From positions 372,001 through 436,000 of the forward strand of contig NZ_CP087588.1 in NCBI RefSeq assembly GCF_020985305.1: 64,000 bases of DNA, given 5' to 3'. Of the stretch, positions 1 through 9,114 are shown in pieces (the first letter of the stretch is position 1; each line of letters begins with the position of its first letter). Source of the stretch: Croceicoccus sp. Ery15. Its GTDB lineage: Bacteria > Pseudomonadota > Alphaproteobacteria > Sphingomonadales > Sphingomonadaceae. The translations under genes and the position numbers were made by a program. The notes beneath the pieces are model-generated. The model saw only the letters and a program-made list of their open reading frames with translations. It did no database searches and was not told where the DNA came from.

Positions 1-271
1 CGGCGATGCGGCCCTGTCTTGCCCGCAGCGCGTGCGCCATCTTCTCGATCATGTCGGCGCGCTCGGCCATCGACATCTTGGGCCACGGGCCGTGGTCGAA
101 AGCTTCGCGGGCGGCAGCAATGGCCAGTTCGACCTGTTGTGCCGACGCGACGGGCGCATGGGCGAGGATTTCTTCGGTGGCGGGATTGATCACAAGCTCG
201 GTTCCGGCCTCTGGCGCGTGCCAGCCGCCATCGACATAGAGCTTCGAAATATCGGTAAAGGCGGTGCTCAT
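1..271 (-). CDS. Aldehyde dehydrogenase, N-terminal part (gene runs off the window)
   Basis: The frame is open from the ATG at 271 to the window edge, giving 90 residues. The opening MSTAFTDISKLYVDG, followed by TELVINPATEE and MAERADMIEKMA, is the usual start of NAD(P)-dependent aldehyde dehydrogenases of about 480 residues. The Rossmann core and the catalytic Cys and Glu lie outside the window, so activity cannot be judged. The start overlaps the stop of the GMC oxidoreductase gene by four bases (ATGA), so the two are one operon. A natural role, by inference, is oxidation of the aldehyde made by the GMC enzyme. The family is clear; the substrate is unknown. Confidence 0.85.
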   Translation of the reverse strand, partial: MSTAFTDISKLYVDGGWHAPEAGTELVINPATEEILAHAPVASAQQVELAIAAAREAFDHGPWPKMSMAERADMIEKMAHALRARQGRIA

Positions 272-1893
272 CGGTTTGTGTCCCTGCCGAGAATCATGTC
301 CGCGGCGTTCATGGCGATGGCCATCGCCGGTGCATTGGTATTGCCCGAGACCAGCGTGGGCATGATGGAGGTGTCGCAAACGCGCAGACCGGTCACGCCG
401 CGCACGCGCAATTGCGGATCGAGCACGCTCCCTGCTTCGGCGCCCATCGCCGCCGTGCCGGCGATATGGAAGGACGTCCCGCCAAGCTGGAGCAGGTTTG
501 CGAGGATGTCCTCGTCCGAATGGACCTGCGCCGCAGGTCCGACCTCCTCGACGATCCATGGCGAAAGCGCGTGCTGGCCCCCGAAACGGCGTATCCATTT
601 GAACAGGGCCAGCGCCTTGTCGCGGTCCAGCTGCTCGCTGAAATGATTGGCATCGATTTGCGGCGGGGCATCGGGGTCGGCCGACCGGATATGCGTCGAT
701 CCGCGGCTCTCGGGCCGGGTGAAATAGCCCAGCAGGCGCATGCCGGGAAAATCGTCCAGCACGACCCTGCCGCGCGCATCCTGCTTCATGGTGACCATCA
801 TCGAACCAATCTGCGCATCGGGACGGTCGAGGTCCGGCGCAGTCTTGATGAACCCGCCGACCTCATGCGCGGCGTCGGTCATCGCTCCCCGGCGCAGCAA
901 CAGATATTGCATGACCGAGGATATCAGACCGATTCCGCTCAGCTTCTGGTTGGAACTGTGGCCGCGGATGCGCCAGTCGATCGCGACATAGCGATGCTCG
1001 CGCAGGTTTTCCCCCACAAGGGGGCTATGCGCCGCGACCGTGATGCCCAGAGACTTCAGCCGCTGCGCATCGCCGATGCCGGAAAGCTCCAGCAAACGGG
1101 GCGATTCGACCGCTCCGGCGGAGAGGATGATTTCACCCTCGCAGCCGATGGTCCTGCCTTCGACCACGATGCCCACGGCGCGGGTGCCTTCGAAGGCGAT
1201 CCTTTCGGCGGATTTGCCGGTCAGGACATAAAGGTTGGGCCGTTTGCGGGCCGGGTCGAGAAAAGCCCGCGCGGCAGAGAAGCGCTCTCCCTTCCACGTG
1301 GTGGTGGCCTGATATCCCATGCCCTCGTCCGCGACGACATCGACCGCGTTCACATCGCTGACGGTCGGAACGCCCATTTCGGCGCCCGCGCGCAACATCG
1401 CATCGGTAACCGGATTGCCGTGCCTTGCCACCGAAATGCGCAATGGTCCGCCCGTGCCGCGCCACGCGGCCGCGCCCAGCGCGTGATCCTCCAGCGCGAC
1501 GAAATGCGGGCCCATGCGGTCCCAGCCCCACCCGTCGCAACCGGCCCTTTTCCAGTCATCATAATCCTGCGGTGCGCCGCGCATGTAGACCATGCCGTTT
1601 ACCGAACTGGAACCACCAATACCGCGGCCCTTCAGCCATGTTTCCTCGGGCTGGTTGCCAGCCGGGGTGACGCCATAGGCGAGGACGTGTGGATTGGCCG
1701 GATCGAGCAGCTTGCCCACACCGCGCGGCATGCGGATCAGCGGGCTGTTGTCATCGGGGCCGCATTCGATAAGCAGCACCCTGTTGGCTGGGTTCGCGCT
1801 CAGCCTGTTGGCAAGGACGCAGCCCGACGAGCCGGCACCGACCACGATGTAATCGAATGACATCCCGTCCATCATGGCAAGCGTGCGATTCAT
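268..1893 (-). CDS. GMC-family FAD-dependent alcohol (choline-type) dehydrogenase
   Basis: A 541-residue glucose-methanol-choline oxidoreductase, which oxidises a primary or secondary alcohol using FAD. The dinucleotide-binding motif VVGAGSSGCVLANRLS is near residue 18 and LKGRGIGGSSSVNGMVYMRG is the family signature. The C-terminal SFHIAGTAAMG carries the catalytic His and NTNAPAMAIA holds the second active-site position. Length is normal. The start at 1893 is chosen because GGGAGAG lies five bases upstream; a later Met (1863) would also keep the FAD motif. It is cotranscribed with the aldehyde dehydrogenase and is divergent from the sulfotransferase at 2025, with a candidate operator between them. 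Substrate not predictable. Confidence 0.9.
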   Translation of the reverse strand: MNRTLAMMDGMSFDYIVVGAGSSGCVLANRLSANPANRVLLIECGPDDNSPLIRMPRGVGKLLDPANPHVLAYGVTPAGNQPEETWLKGRGIGGSSSVNGMVYMRGAPQDYDDWKRAGCDGWGWDRMGPHFVALEDHALGAAAWRGTGGPLRISVARHGNPVTDAMLRAGAEMGVPTVSDVNAVDVVADEGMGYQATTTWKGERFSAARAFLDPARKRPNLYVLTGKSAERIAFEGTRAVGIVVEGRTIGCEGEIILSAGAVESPRLLELSGIGDAQRLKSLGITVAAHSPLVGENLREHRYVAIDWRIRGHSSNQKLSGIGLISSVMQYLLLRRGAMTDAAHEVGGFIKTAPDLDRPDAQIGSMMVTMKQDARGRVVLDDFPGMRLLGYFTRPESRGSTHIRSADPDAPPQIDANHFSEQLDRDKALALFKWIRRFGGQHALSPWIVEEVGPAAQVHSDEDILANLLQLGGTSFHIAGTAAMGAEAGSVLDPQLRVRGVTGLRVCDTSIMPTLVSGNTNAPAMAIAMNAADMILGRDTNR

Positions 1894-1943
1894 TTTCTCT
1901 CCCGTCGATCAGGGATGTGTCGCGCTTGGGTGCCAGCCTCTGT

Positions 1944-1959
1944 CCTACCCGCTGACAGG
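1944..1959. promoter_or_regulatory. Candidate operator box S1 (CCTNNC-N4-GNNAGG)
   Basis: CCTACC-CGCT-GACAGG lies between divergent genes, 51 bp from the GMC start at 1893 and 66 bp from the sulfotransferase start at 2025. The right half-site extends to GACAGGTTGG, matching the perfect palindrome at 57016-57037. A TA-containing hexamer (CTAAGC) starts 20 bases after the box on the plus strand, where a -10 element would sit for an activator overlapping -35. The site is seen in the sequence; its function is inferred from recurrence. Confidence 0.6.
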
Positions 1960-2024
1960 TTGGTGCTTTTTTTGCGCTCCTAAGCTGGCGTGAAACCAGA
2001 AAAGACAAAGAGAGGAACGCGCAG

Positions 2025-3164
2025 ATGGGTGATCCGACGCCGCAGCAATTGATCGACGAAGCGGGGCTGGACCAGGAAATGGCCGCCGGTGTCATGCCCG
2101 GCCTTTCCGCCGCGCTGGCCGCTCTTGGGGAAGAGGGCGGTCTTTCCGAGTCCGGTCATCAGCGAGCCCTTGCGCAGTTTCGCGACAATCTGGCGCGCCT
2201 TGCCGCCATTGCGGCTGACCGCAGGGCGCATCCGGAGATCGCCGATGTCGAGATTGTGCGCCCAGTCTTCATTCTGGGCCTTCCGCGCTGCGGAACGTCG
2301 ATCCTTCACGCGCTGATCGGGGCGGACCCGCAGATCCGCACTCCGCTGCAATGGGAGGTTGCCGCGCCATCGCCGCCGCCCGATGCCGCGACCTTCGATA
2401 CCGATCCGCGCGCGGACGGGTTCGACGCTTATGTGCGAGAGAATTTCACCGGCGCCTGGGCTGATGTGCTGAAGGCGCATCCGATCGGATCGCGCATACC
2501 GCAGGAATGCGGCATGATCCTTGAGACTGCGTTTCAGGGGATCAACCCGACGATGCTGTTCCGCTTGCCATCCTATTACGACTGGTATCGCAAGACGGAT
2601 ACGCGGTTCGGCTATGGTGTGCACAAGATGTGGCTGCAGCATCTGGCATGGAAGAATCCGCGCAAGCGCTGGGTGCTGAAGGTGCAGGAACATGCGCACC
2701 ACCTTGCCGAACTGCTTGCTGTCTATCCGGATGCGGTGCTGGTTCAGCCGCATCGTGATCCGGTTACGGTCATGGCGTCGATCTCTCGCCTGATCGAAGT
2801 GATCCGCTGCGTATCTTTCGACCGGATCGACCGTGACGAACTGGGACAGGAATTGCTGCACCTGTGGCACGACGGGCAGGCTGCAGCGCTTGCATGGCGT
2901 AAGGCCAATCCGCAGGTGGAGGTTCTCGACCTTGCCTTTCGCGACCTCATCGCGGACCCGGTCGATGCGGTGCGCAAGGTTTATGGCCATGCCGCTATCG
3001 ATTTCACGGGCGAGAGCGAGGAAGCGGTATCGCGCTGGTGGCGTGAGCATCCTGCGGACAAGCACGGGCAGCACCGCTACGAGCTGGCGGACTATGGCCT
3101 GACGCGCGAGCAGGTCGAGGGTGTTTATGCCGATTACATTTCTGCCTACAGGCCATATCTGTGA
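2025..3164 (+). CDS. Sulfotransferase family protein (PAPS-type fold)
   Basis: A 379-residue protein of the Sulfotransfer_3-like group, which moves a sulfuryl group from PAPS to a hydroxyl. The 5'-phosphosulfate loop GLPRCGTSILHAL is near residues 84-96, the acidic pre-helix LQWEV follows, and VQPHRDPVTVMAS looks like the 3'-phosphate-binding segment. An AGAGGAA ribosome site precedes the ATG. The next gene starts inside its stop codon (GTGA), so the two are translationally coupled. It is one of three such proteins in the window. Whether it really sulfates a pathway intermediate is not known; many members of this bacterial group have no tested activity. Confidence 0.82.
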   Translation: MGDPTPQQLIDEAGLDQEMAAGVMPGLSAALAALGEEGGLSESGHQRALAQFRDNLARLAAIAADRRAHPEIADVEIVRPVFILGLPRCGTSILHALIGADPQIRTPLQWEVAAPSPPPDAATFDTDPRADGFDAYVRENFTGAWADVLKAHPIGSRIPQECGMILETAFQGINPTMLFRLPSYYDWYRKTDTRFGYGVHKMWLQHLAWKNPRKRWVLKVQEHAHHLAELLAVYPDAVLVQPHRDPVTVMASISRLIEVIRCVSFDRIDRDELGQELLHLWHDGQAAALAWRKANPQVEVLDLAFRDLIADPVDAVRKVYGHAAIDFTGESEEAVSRWWREHPADKHGQHRYELADYGLTREQVEGVYADYISAYRPYL

Positions 3165-4324
3165 GCCGCTGGGCCGATTATCTGGCGCAGCTTTCCTCGG
3201 CAGAGGACGTGCTTGCCATGCTTCCGGACGACGCCGGTCCGGCTGATGTCGCCGAAGCGGAGCGCATGCTTTTCATGGCGCTCGCTTCGGGTTGGCTGAC
3301 CGCCTTTGCGGATCGCGACAACCCCGATTTCGTTCCGGCGGTCGGCACCCATTTCAACCTTGTCGGCACCAATCCCGATTTCATTTACGCGGCGGCCTCC
3401 ATCGATGGCGATGGCAGCTACCTGCTAACGGGCGAGCGCGGTGAAAGCCTTTTCGTGCAGATGGATATCACGGCAGGCGGCCTAGGCGTGATGGATGCGT
3501 TGGGGCCATCGCTGGGGACGGTCGATTTCGACGATCTTGCGGTGGATGGGGAAGGGCGCTTTTCCCTGATGTTGAGCCATGAACGGCCTGCGGGCTGGAG
3601 CGGCGACTGGCGTCATCTCGATCCCTCGGCTCGATCGCTCTCCCTCCGTCAGGCCAGCTATGACTGGGGTGCGGAAAGGGAAGCGCGAATTGCCATTGAA
3701 CGGACCGACATCGCCCATTCTCCCCGTCGGTGGACGCAAAGGGAAATCGGCGAGCGGCTGATGGCGCTATGCGGGTATCCCAAGCGGATCGGGACCATGT
3801 CCCTTGGCTTTATTGCTGCGCAACAACAAAAGGGTTTGTGGAACGCGGTCGAACATGACGACTGGGCGGGACGCGGCGGCGTTGAGGGGCAGCATTATTA
3901 CCAGGGCCTGTTCCGGCTAGAACCTGGTAGCGCCCTGTTGCTGGAAAGCGCATTGCCCGATGCGGTGCGCTACTGGAACGTGCAATTGAACGACATGCGC
4001 TGGAACACGATCGATTGGATGAACCGTCAGTCGAGCCTGAATGGCGGGCAGGCGAGCATCGATGCCGATGGCAGGTTTCGCGCAGTGATCGCCTTGGATG
4101 ATCCGGGCATCGCCAACTGGCTGGACCCGGGCGGTTATTCGGAAGGCTCGATCATGCTGCGCTGGAGCGGGGCGAGCAGTGGGCCGGAGCCGAGCCTGAC
4201 CGTCGTTCCCCTCGACAAGCTTGATGCGCGGCTGCCTCCGGAGACGCTACGGATTTCGCCAGCGGAAAGGCAAGAGGCCCAGCGCGCGCGCCGCCGTTCC
4301 GTGCAGATGCGCCGCCGTTGGTAG
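3161..4324 (+). CDS. DUF1214-like protein of unknown function (copy 1 of 3)
   Basis: 387 residues, GTG start overlapping the sulfotransferase stop. It has no signal peptide or membrane segment. The core resembles DUF1214-type beta-rich domains, with THFNLVGTNPDFIY, a two-Gly beta segment (IDGDGSYLLTGERG) and a C-terminal PGIANWLDPGGYSEG motif. The strings SYDWGAEREARIAIERTD and VRYWNVQLNDM are shared in form with the proteins at 54372 and 63372, so the window holds a three-member family. The reaction, if any, is unknown. The sulfotransferase partner suggests a role on the same substrate. The Arg-rich C-terminus (ARRRSVQMRRRW) is unusual. Confidence 0.75.
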   Translation: MSRWADYLAQLSSAEDVLAMLPDDAGPADVAEAERMLFMALASGWLTAFADRDNPDFVPAVGTHFNLVGTNPDFIYAAASIDGDGSYLLTGERGESLFVQMDITAGGLGVMDALGPSLGTVDFDDLAVDGEGRFSLMLSHERPAGWSGDWRHLDPSARSLSLRQASYDWGAEREARIAIERTDIAHSPRRWTQREIGERLMALCGYPKRIGTMSLGFIAAQQQKGLWNAVEHDDWAGRGGVEGQHYYQGLFRLEPGSALLLESALPDAVRYWNVQLNDMRWNTIDWMNRQSSLNGGQASIDADGRFRAVIALDDPGIANWLDPGGYSEGSIMLRWSGASSGPEPSLTVVPLDKLDARLPPETLRISPAERQEAQRARRRSVQMRRRW

Positions 4325-4334
4325 CAGAGCGCCG

Positions 4335-5111
4335 TCAGGCCGAGCCGAGCTTCTCCGCGCCGCCCGTCAGCACATCGTCGCCCATGCGCGCACGGGCCTG
4401 TTCCTCGTCCGCAAGGCCTTGGGCGGTGGGGTGCTGGACATCGTCCTTCGTCAACCTGCCGGTCAGCCTGTCCCAATGCGTGACCAGCAGGTCGTCGCGT
4501 TCGACGAGGTCTGACAGCGCAAGTTCCGGCGCGTCTTTCCAACCCTGCCAGCTGTCGGAGGAATTGACCTTGTAGATGCCGACATAACTATATCGCGGCG
4601 TGGTGGGGATCATCTGTCCATGGCTGCGAAACGCCAGCAGGGCTGCGCTGTGAACGCCCGGACGGCGCACGGCGGCAGGCAGATAGCTGTCGGCATACCA
4701 TTCGCGCAATTCGGCGTCCTTGCCCGGTGCGGCATTGAACTGTTCGAACACGACGCCGCCCGAATGTTCGATTTCGGGGTTGTTCCGGAATGCCAGCGGA
4801 TAATAGTGATAATCCTCAAGCACGCTGTCATCGATGGCGGTGGTGACCATCATGCGGCTGGTCAGCGCATTCTCCCAATGCTCGCGCGAAAAACGTTCGG
4901 GATCGAATACATCGTACAAGGCGAAATACTGCCAGTCATATTCCGGCGGGATGTCCATCGGCTGATGCGGACTGCGGGAAAAACGCTGTGCCGTTACAGA
5001 GCCTCGAAAACGCAGTGCGTCGCGGATGTGGATGTTGGTGTACCAGTCGTCGAGGTCAGCCTCGCGCCCCGTACGCGCCTTGGTCAGTACGACGAGGACC
5101 GCTTCGATCAT
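4335..5111 (-). CDS. Protein with two tandem dimeric alpha/beta-barrel (EthD/Dabb-like) repeats
   Basis: 258 residues from the ATG at 5111. I cannot name it. The first half (VVLTKARTGREADLDDWY) and second half (EQFNAAPGKDAELREWYAD) have the same pattern, each followed by a short beta strand and an aromatic-rich segment, so it is an internal duplication of a ferredoxin-like domain of the EthD/Dabb type. Such domains bind small hydrophobic molecules and some are isomerases, decarboxylases or heme oxygenases. It is the last gene of the operon that starts at 9563, five bases after the SDR stop. An upstream extension of the frame to 5582 lies inside the SDR and is not coding. Confidence 0.65.
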   Translation of the reverse strand: MIEAVLVVLTKARTGREADLDDWYTNIHIRDALRFRGSVTAQRFSRSPHQPMDIPPEYDWQYFALYDVFDPERFSREHWENALTSRMMVTTAIDDSVLEDYHYYPLAFRNNPEIEHSGGVVFEQFNAAPGKDAELREWYADSYLPAAVRRPGVHSAALLAFRSHGQMIPTTPRYSYVGIYKVNSSDSWQGWKDAPELALSDLVERDDLLVTHWDRLTGRLTKDDVQHPTAQGLADEEQARARMGDDVLTGGAEKLGSA

Positions 5112-5116
5112 GCCTG

Positions 5117-5950
5117 CTATCCGCCAACGCGGGTAAAGGGCATCTGCGGCGCTCCCATCGTTTCGCGATAGGAAATCGGCTGCTTCCCGTCGAGATCGCT
5201 GACTCCGTAACGCGCGCCCATTTCGGCCCCGATCAGCGCCTGCCCGGTGAAGGACATTATCCTGGGGTCGGCGTACAGGGCTTGCAGTACGCGCGCGGCG
5301 AATTCGGGCGTCTCCCATTGGGGAAGGCTTTCGCGCATGTCGGGGGGCAGCATGTCGGCAGGCATGGCTTTCACGGCATCGGTCAGGATGAAGCCCGGCC
5401 AATAGGAGATCGCGGCCACGCCATGGGGGGCAAGGTCGACCGCCATGTCGGCCATCATCTTGTCCGTCCCGGCCTTGGCCGCGCCATAGGCGGCCCCGTG
5501 GAAATAGGACACCGCGCCATAAAACGAGATGCTGGCGATCAGGCCCTTGCCCGCCTTGGCCATCATCGGTGCAGCATGCCACGAAGAGACATAGTTGGAG
5601 CGCAGGCCGACATCGATCATGTCGACAAGGTGCAGCGGCTTTTCCCAGAACGGTCCGGGCGCGATCAGGTCCATCGCATGCACCGCCGCGGCATTGTTCA
5701 CCAATATGTCGATCCGGCCCGCTTCGTCCTCGATCCGCGCGAAGGCTCTAGCGACCGATTCGTCGTCCGCATGGTCGCAGGCGATCGCGATCGGTTTGCC
5801 GCCGCGTTCCGCAATTTCATCGGACACCGCCGCCAGATCCGCCTCGTTCCGGCCCGTCACCACCACGGTAGCGCCATCGGCTCCGAACTCGCGGGCGATA
5901 CCCCGGCCAAGGCCCCTTGTTGCTCCGGTAACGACCGCGACAATGCTCAT
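5117..5950 (-). CDS. Short-chain dehydrogenase/reductase (DHRS1-like)
   Basis: 277 residues. The NAD(P)-binding TGATRGLGRG is at residues 9-18, the LVNNAAA strand follows, and AAYGAAKAGT carries the catalytic Tyr and Lys. The sequence FYGAVSYFHGAAYG and the long C-terminal tail resemble DHRS1-type SDRs more than FabG. It should interconvert a hydroxyl and a keto group. The start overlaps the stop of the PQQ dehydrogenase by four bases. It lies third from the end in an operon with SnoaL, membrane and quinoprotein genes, so it may act on the same intermediate. Substrate unknown. Confidence 0.85.
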   Translation of the reverse strand: MSIVAVVTGATRGLGRGIAREFGADGATVVVTGRNEADLAAVSDEIAERGGKPIAIACDHADDESVARAFARIEDEAGRIDILVNNAAAVHAMDLIAPGPFWEKPLHLVDMIDVGLRSNYVSSWHAAPMMAKAGKGLIASISFYGAVSYFHGAAYGAAKAGTDKMMADMAVDLAPHGVAAISYWPGFILTDAVKAMPADMLPPDMRESLPQWETPEFAARVLQALYADPRIMSFTGQALIGAEMGARYGVSDLDGKQPISYRETMGAPQMPFTRVGG

Positions 5951-8310
5951 TTTTTCTCCCCCTGTACCCGAGTGCCCTGCGGCAACGCATAGGCGATCAG
6001 CTCGTTGCTATATCCCGACAATATGCCGCCATGTCCGCCGGCGGCGATCACAACGAATTGCCGACCGGACCGGTCGGACCAGTAGGTCATGGGCGTGGCA
6101 TTGCCGCCGGCCGGTAGTCGTCCATGCCAAAGCTCCTTGCCCGACCGAAGTTCATAGGCGCGGATCATGTGTTCCTGCGTGGCACCGATGAAGGCCAGTC
6201 CGCTGCCCGTGACCACGCCGCCGCCGATATTGGGCACGCCCATCGGAATCGGTATGCCAAGCGGCATCATCAGCGGGCCGCTATCGCGCGCCGTGCCGAA
6301 CGGCTTTTGCCAAAGCAGCTTGCCCGAAACGAGATCGACAGCACTGACGAGCCCGTAGGGCGGCTCTGTACAGGGCGCGACGAGCGGGGACAGGAACGGT
6401 GCAACGGCGGCCGCATAGGGAGTCCCGGTCTGTGCCACCGGCCCTGCAACGTTCTCGTAACTTGGGACCGCCACGGGCTTCAGTCCGATCCTGTCGGCTT
6501 CGTCGCGCGCTATCAGACGGTTGTAGTTCAGGACATGCGACGAATTCACGAATGCGATGCCCTGTACCGGATCGACCGCGATGCTGCCCCAGTTGTTGCC
6601 GCCCAGAGAGCCCGGCCAGATAATCGACGCGCGGTCGGTCTCAATCGGAGTCATGTGCCCGTCGAAACGCGCCTGCCGGAACTTCAGGCGGCACCAGACC
6701 TGGTCCACCATCGCCATGCCCCACATGCTGCGCTCGCTTGGCCGCGGTCCTTCGAAACTGGGCAGGCCGACCGAGAATGGCTGTGTGTGCGCTCCGCGAT
6801 CGCCTTCTGCCTTCGAAGGCGTCACCGGCAATTCGGCAACCTCGGTGATGGGCTCTCCCGTGCGGCGATCGAGCATGAAAAGCTCGCCCCGCTTCGTCGG
6901 TTGCAGCAGGGCAGGGCGGCCGTCGGGCAGGTCGAACAGGACAGGCTGCGATCCGACGTCGTAATCCCAGATATCGTGATGGGCCGTCTGGAAATGCCAT
7001 CGCGGCCGACCAGTTTCAGCATCCAGCGCAACGACGCTGGTCGAGTATCTCTCCATTTCCGGCGTGCGGTGCAGCCCCGTATAATCCGGGGTGGCATTGC
7101 CCATCGGTACATAGACCATGCCCAGCTCTTCATCGGCGCTCATCACGCTCCAGCTGTTGGGCGTACCTGGGGTATAGGTCTCGCCCGGCGCAGGCTCGCC
7201 CATCCGGTCGGGGGCGCCCATATCCCATGCCCATGCCAGCTTTCCGGTGATGGCATCATAGGCGCGGATCACGCCTGAAGGCTCGCCAACCATCTGGCCG
7301 TCGGTGACCCAACCGCCGATCACCAGCTTCCCCGAAACGAGCGTGGGCGGTGAGGAAACGTGGTAATAGCCCGGCGGGGCCTTGCTCATGCCGCGTAAAA
7401 GATCGACTTCACCTTCTTTGCCAAAATCGGTGCAGGGCTGCCCTGTCTGCGCGTCGAGGGCGATCAGGCGGCTGTCAATAGTCGCGGTGTAGATCCGCGC
7501 GGCACAGCTTACGCCGGCTGCCGCATCGGGCGCCGCGAAGTAAGTGACGCCCCTGCATGTCTGGCCGAAAACCCCGGTCGCGTCGGCATGGGCTTCAAAG
7601 CGCCAGATCTGCTTACCGCTTTCGGGATCGAGGGCGATGACGTCATTATAGCCGGTGCAGACATACAGCCGATCGTCGACCATCAGCGGGGTTGCCTGAA
7701 AAGGCGCGGGCTGACCGTTCGGTTCTCGCCCGGTCGAATAGCGCCACACCTCTTGCAGCGCACCGACATTGGCAGGGGTGATCTGGTCAAGGGGCGAAAA
7801 GCGGCGTCCTGCCTGCAAATTCCCGTAATGATGCCATTCGCCGTCGCGCGCAGATGCGGGCGCTCCGGCCAGACCGGCAAGATCGGTGCCGCCGGTGATA
7901 CGGTCGTTCCAGAAAGTCCACGAAAGCCCCGCAACCAGACCCAGAAGCGCCACGCCCAACAGTCCGCCGCTGATCCGCGTGACGGGGACGACGCCCAGCG
8001 ATCGCCGCACCCATGGGGTAAGCAGCCAGATGCCGATGACCGTAAGCAAGCCCATCCGGCCCAGCAGTGGCCAGAAGGCGAAGCCCGCTTCCCAAACCGA
8101 CCATGCCAGCGAAAGGGTCCATATGGCGGCATAGACATAAAGCGCTCTTGCCGATTGACGCCAAAGCAATCCGGCGACGGCAATGAATGCCAGACCGCCA
8201 GCCACATAATATGGCGAACCGCCCGCCAGCAGAAGTTGTGCGCCGATCCAGATCAGACTGATGCCCAGAAGGAGCACCAGTATTGCCAGTAAACGATTCA
8301 ACCAGGTCAC
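5947..8310 (-). CDS. Membrane-bound PQQ-dependent dehydrogenase (glucose dehydrogenase type)
   Basis: 787 residues, normal for membrane-bound quinoprotein glucose dehydrogenases. The first about 140 residues hold five hydrophobic segments (LLAILVLLLGISLIWIG, YYVAGGLAFIAVAGLLW and others) that anchor it in the inner membrane and pass electrons to ubiquinone. The rest is an eight-bladed propeller in the periplasm with repeated W motifs (GKQIWRFEAH, GKLLWQKPFG) and blocks such as YDVGSQPVLFDLP and GGNNWGSIAVDP. It oxidises a sugar or another alcohol; with this context a terpenoid or steroid alcohol is possible. A PQQ synthesis cluster is not in the window. Confidence 0.9.
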   Translation of the reverse strand: MTWLNRLLAILVLLLGISLIWIGAQLLLAGGSPYYVAGGLAFIAVAGLLWRQSARALYVYAAIWTLSLAWSVWEAGFAFWPLLGRMGLLTVIGIWLLTPWVRRSLGVVPVTRISGGLLGVALLGLVAGLSWTFWNDRITGGTDLAGLAGAPASARDGEWHHYGNLQAGRRFSPLDQITPANVGALQEVWRYSTGREPNGQPAPFQATPLMVDDRLYVCTGYNDVIALDPESGKQIWRFEAHADATGVFGQTCRGVTYFAAPDAAAGVSCAARIYTATIDSRLIALDAQTGQPCTDFGKEGEVDLLRGMSKAPPGYYHVSSPPTLVSGKLVIGGWVTDGQMVGEPSGVIRAYDAITGKLAWAWDMGAPDRMGEPAPGETYTPGTPNSWSVMSADEELGMVYVPMGNATPDYTGLHRTPEMERYSTSVVALDAETGRPRWHFQTAHHDIWDYDVGSQPVLFDLPDGRPALLQPTKRGELFMLDRRTGEPITEVAELPVTPSKAEGDRGAHTQPFSVGLPSFEGPRPSERSMWGMAMVDQVWCRLKFRQARFDGHMTPIETDRASIIWPGSLGGNNWGSIAVDPVQGIAFVNSSHVLNYNRLIARDEADRIGLKPVAVPSYENVAGPVAQTGTPYAAAVAPFLSPLVAPCTEPPYGLVSAVDLVSGKLLWQKPFGTARDSGPLMMPLGIPIPMGVPNIGGGVVTGSGLAFIGATQEHMIRAYELRSGKELWHGRLPAGGNATPMTYWSDRSGRQFVVIAAGGHGGILSGYSNELIAYALPQGTRVQGEKK

Positions 8311-8337
8311 TTCGTTGCAATCTCACTTTTATGCGGA

Positions 8338-9114
8338 TCAGGGCACAAGTGCACTGGGGCCACCGAACGCCATGCGTGCGATCACGGCGGGGGCGATATT
8401 GATCGCAAGAAAGGTTGCCTGAAACAGTAAGATCATACCCCACAGCCGCGTCCATTCCCGGTCAAAGCCGGCGGGCCTGGCCGCTGCGCCGAGGCGAACC
8501 TCGTGCGCCATGAACCCTTGTGTATCGCGATCGGCAAGCATCCCGACGAACCAGCCAGCCCACAGGCCAATGAGCAGAGGGAAAACAAGCGGCAACCGTC
8601 CCTGTTCGCTTTCCAGCGCCGGACCGACCACCGAATCATACGTCCACCAGCCGTTGGCGACCGAACTGCCCTCGACATAGATCTGATAGGCAAGGAAAAG
8701 CGGAAACGCGGTCATGAACGATAGCGCATAGACCGACCGCGCAGGGAATTTCCGCTTGAGGAACAGCACGAGCGAGGTCAGCAATGGTATCGAGACGGCA
8801 AACCACCATCCCCAGCTGAACGGCATGAACAGCGGCTTCACTGGCGTCGTATAGGCCATCTCGCCCCAGAAGGGCAGGCGCGCAAAGTCGGGGTTCCAAG
8901 CGACATAGGCGCCCCAGTCACCGAAAAATTCCTGCCAGAAGCCGCTTGAGGCTGCGATCAGCATCAAGCCGAAAAGCGGGATGCGGCGGTTCTTCACCGT
9001 AAGGGCCGTGGCCGCCAGAAGCAGCGCACTCCACAGATAGATGCTGCCGGTTTCCATCACCCATGGATTGACTGGGTCGCCCATCGTCTGCGCGGCGAGC
9101 GCTTCGGGGCTCAT
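8338..9114 (-). CDS. Polytopic membrane protein, paralogue of the protein at 57090 (possible AveC-like)
   Basis: 258 residues with about six or seven hydrophobic segments (SIYLWSALLLAATALTV, WWFAVSIPLLTSLVLFL, LPLVFPLLIGLWAGWFVGML and others). It has no transporter signature. It resembles the membrane protein at 57090 in length, in the order of segments and in aromatic-rich loops before the third segment. The general look recalls membrane proteins annotated as the AveC spirocyclase family, but I hold this with low confidence. It sits between the SnoaL gene (four-base overlap) and the PQQ dehydrogenase, which points to a role in membrane-linked oxidation or uptake of a lipophilic substrate. 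Confidence 0.65.
   Translation of the reverse strand: MSPEALAAQTMGDPVNPWVMETGSIYLWSALLLAATALTVKNRRIPLFGLMLIAASSGFWQEFFGDWGAYVAWNPDFARLPFWGEMAYTTPVKPLFMPFSWGWWFAVSIPLLTSLVLFLKRKFPARSVYALSFMTAFPLFLAYQIYVEGSSVANGWWTYDSVVGPALESEQGRLPLVFPLLIGLWAGWFVGMLADRDTQGFMAHEVRLGAAARPAGFDREWTRLWGMILLFQATFLAINIAPAVIARMAFGGPSALVP

Noticed and set aside
412-1860. Long open frame on the plus strand opposite the GMC gene
   Set aside because: It is antisense to a clear GMC oxidoreductase, shows no family motif and reflects GC-rich third positions.
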